Shown here piece by piece: positions 4,706-5,303 of a DNA stretch of 5,303 nt. Under the pieces are notes generated by a model, which saw nothing but the letters and a program-made list of their open reading frames with translations, searched no databases and was not told the DNA's origin. The stretch's first letter is position 1. Each line of letters starts with the position of its first letter. The translations under genes and the position numbers were made by a program. Source of the stretch: DATEAX01 sp035288145 (GTDB lineage: Bacteria; Patescibacteriota; UBA1384; UBA12157; JAENIV01); contig DATEAX010000058.1 of the NCBI GenBank assembly GCA_035288145.1, positions 1-5,303 of the forward strand. The letters run 5' to 3'.

Positions 4706-4994
4706 ATTCAAAAATCTTCTTGACTTTAATGAAACTGTCTTCTTCGTCCGGGGCATTTTCTAAAACTTTTTTGGTCGAAAGACTGGTCTCGATTCTATCT
4801 TCCCGCGTCACATTTCGAAGACCGGAAATTTGTTCAATCTTCATCACCCCTTCGGTTTTGGTCTTTCCCAAATCAGCAATATAGGCCAGAATTGAGGCCA
4901 GCTCCCGGGTATATTTGGCGGCTTCGTCCTTTTTTAAGCTGATGCGCGCCAAAGCGGCGATATGGTCAACATCTTGAGGACTGATTCGCGTCAT
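4704..4994 (-). CDS. gatC: GatC, small subunit of Asp/Glu-tRNA amidotransferase
   Basis: GatC wraps around GatA and is needed for its folding and for ammonia channelling in the GatCAB complex. The 96-residue protein is of normal length and carries both family signatures: DVDHIAALARISL at 8-20, and REDRIETSL followed by LENAPDEEDSFIKVKKIFE toward the C-terminus. The start is taken as ATG 4992-4994, five bases after AGAAGG (5000-5005); the TTG immediately before it is too close to the ribosome site. It lies upstream of gatA on the same strand but is cut off from it by the plus-strand STAS gene, so gatC and gatA are probably separate transcripts. A promoter candidate sits at 5016-5044. No insertion of the repeat families is seen in this subunit, unlike GatA and GatB. 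Confidence 0.97.
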   Translation of the reverse strand: MTRISPQDVDHIAALARISLKKDEAAKYTRELASILAYIADLGKTKTEGVMKIEQISGLRNVTREDRIETSLSTKKVLENAPDEEDSFIKVKKIFE

Positions 4995-5015
4995 CAAAAC
5001 CTTCTTTCTTTTATT

Positions 5016-5044
5016 ATCTTAAGCGAGAATGGCCGAAGAGTAAA
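5016..5044 (-). promoter_or_regulatory. Candidate promoter of gatC
   Basis: On the minus strand TTTACT (5039-5044), a 17-base spacer and TAAGAT (5016-5021). Both hexamers match consensus at four of six positions, so the call is weak by itself. It gains some support from using the same -10 hexamer and spacing as the gatA candidate. The leader would be about 15 bases and would include AGAAGG at 5000-5005. Confidence 0.4.
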
Positions 5045-5063
5045 GTGTTTGCCTCTACCTTTC

Positions 5064-5092
5064 TTGATTTTTAATCGAGATTGTTTTACAAT
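5064..5092 (+). promoter_or_regulatory. Candidate promoter of the right-edge ORF
   Basis: TTGATT (5064-5069), a 17-base spacer and TACAAT (5087-5092, one mismatch). The start of transcription would be near 5099, about 25 bases before the TTG at 5124 and ahead of the G-rich ribosome site at 5110-5115. It diverges from the gatC promoter, with about 19 bases between the two -35 elements. Confidence 0.55.
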
Positions 5093-5123
5093 AAATTATC
5101 ATCTCAAGTGGGGGGTAGAGACC

Positions 5124-5303
5124 TTGAAAACGCATCCGAACCGTCCGGGGCTAAGGGCCGTTGAGGTAAGACGCTGGGTCCAGAAGGGCATTCTTTCGGT
5201 GAGGAGGGTCAAATTGACGCCGGTTTTCTATCTTATTTCCGGCAAAACCGTCCGCCAGACCTGGCTTTCCCGTAGTCGCAGTCACAAAGGCAAAATCGAG
5301 AGA
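5124..5303 (+). CDS. Unrecognised basic ORF, N-terminal part (cut by window edge)
   Basis: An open frame of 60 codons runs to the right edge without a stop. The start is TTG 5124-5126, eight bases after a G-run (5110-5115, GGGGGG then T) that can act as a ribosome site, and about 25 bases after a predicted transcription start. The product is strongly basic, beginning MKTHPNRPGLRAVEVRRW and containing VQKGILSVRRVKL, a short hydrophobic stretch TPVFYLISG and a basic SRSRSHKGKIER end. No family is recognised. Its relatively GC-rich codons, TTG start and own promoter resemble the STAS gene and differ from the gat genes. The basic content would suit nucleic-acid binding, but that is a guess. It could also be a non-coding leader with an accidental open frame. 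Confidence 0.5.
   Translation, partial: MKTHPNRPGLRAVEVRRWVQKGILSVRRVKLTPVFYLISGKTVRQTWLSRSRSHKGKIER

Noticed and set aside
4992..4997. TTG at 4995-4997 as the gatC start
   Set aside because: It leaves only two bases after AGAAGG, whereas the next codon ATG is five bases away and is the expected start.
5221..5250. Inverted repeat CGGTTTT ... AAAACCG
   Set aside because: A seven-base arm with a 16-base loop inside an open frame and without a T-run is within chance expectation.

Overview
The window looks like a piece of a Candidatus Patescibacteria (CPR) chromosome. The signs are compact overlapping genes, a gatCAB tRNA-amidation cluster, a DUF5654-type small membrane protein, and protein-coding repeats of the CPR-typical kind (NSKFEIR / NPKSEIR peptides, an LPRRQAG palindrome, an NPTPGVG palindrome) inside conserved genes. 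This assignment is inferred from style and content, because no rRNA or other marker gene is present.

Layout, left to right. Positions 1-493 (minus) hold the N-terminal part of an HtrA-type serine protease that runs off the left edge, with a near-consensus promoter at 511-539. A minus-strand unit follows, transcribed from about 4223 leftward: gatA (2676-4217), a small unknown gene with a HEPN-like motif (2228-2704), gatB (802-2222, split by a frameshift at a 7-bp tandem array) and a DUF5654-like two-helix membrane protein (554-805). Adjacent genes overlap or nearly touch, which suggests translational coupling. Between gatA and gatC lies an oppositely oriented, GC-richer STAS-domain gene (4327-4662, plus) with its own promoter, Shine-Dalgarno sequence, TTG start and hairpin terminator. 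gatC (4704-4994, minus) has its own candidate promoter. Divergent from gatC, a plus-strand promoter leads into an unrecognised basic ORF (5124-5303) cut by the right edge.

How the genes work together: GatC, GatA and GatB form the amidotransferase that converts Glu-tRNA(Gln) and/or Asp-tRNA(Asn) to the amidated form. GatA releases ammonia from glutamine, GatB activates and amidates the tRNA-bound acid, and GatC scaffolds GatA. The STAS protein, the HEPN-like protein and DUF5654 have no established link to this pathway; their link is positional only.

Most interesting points: (1) gatB is out of frame exactly at a 3-copy heptamer array, and one more copy would restore a 475-codon gene; (2) five separate repeat or palindrome insertions sit in surface-loop positions of GatA and GatB; (3) the gatA and STAS promoters point away from each other and share almost the same -35 bases; (4) the STAS protein lacks the phosphorylatable serine.
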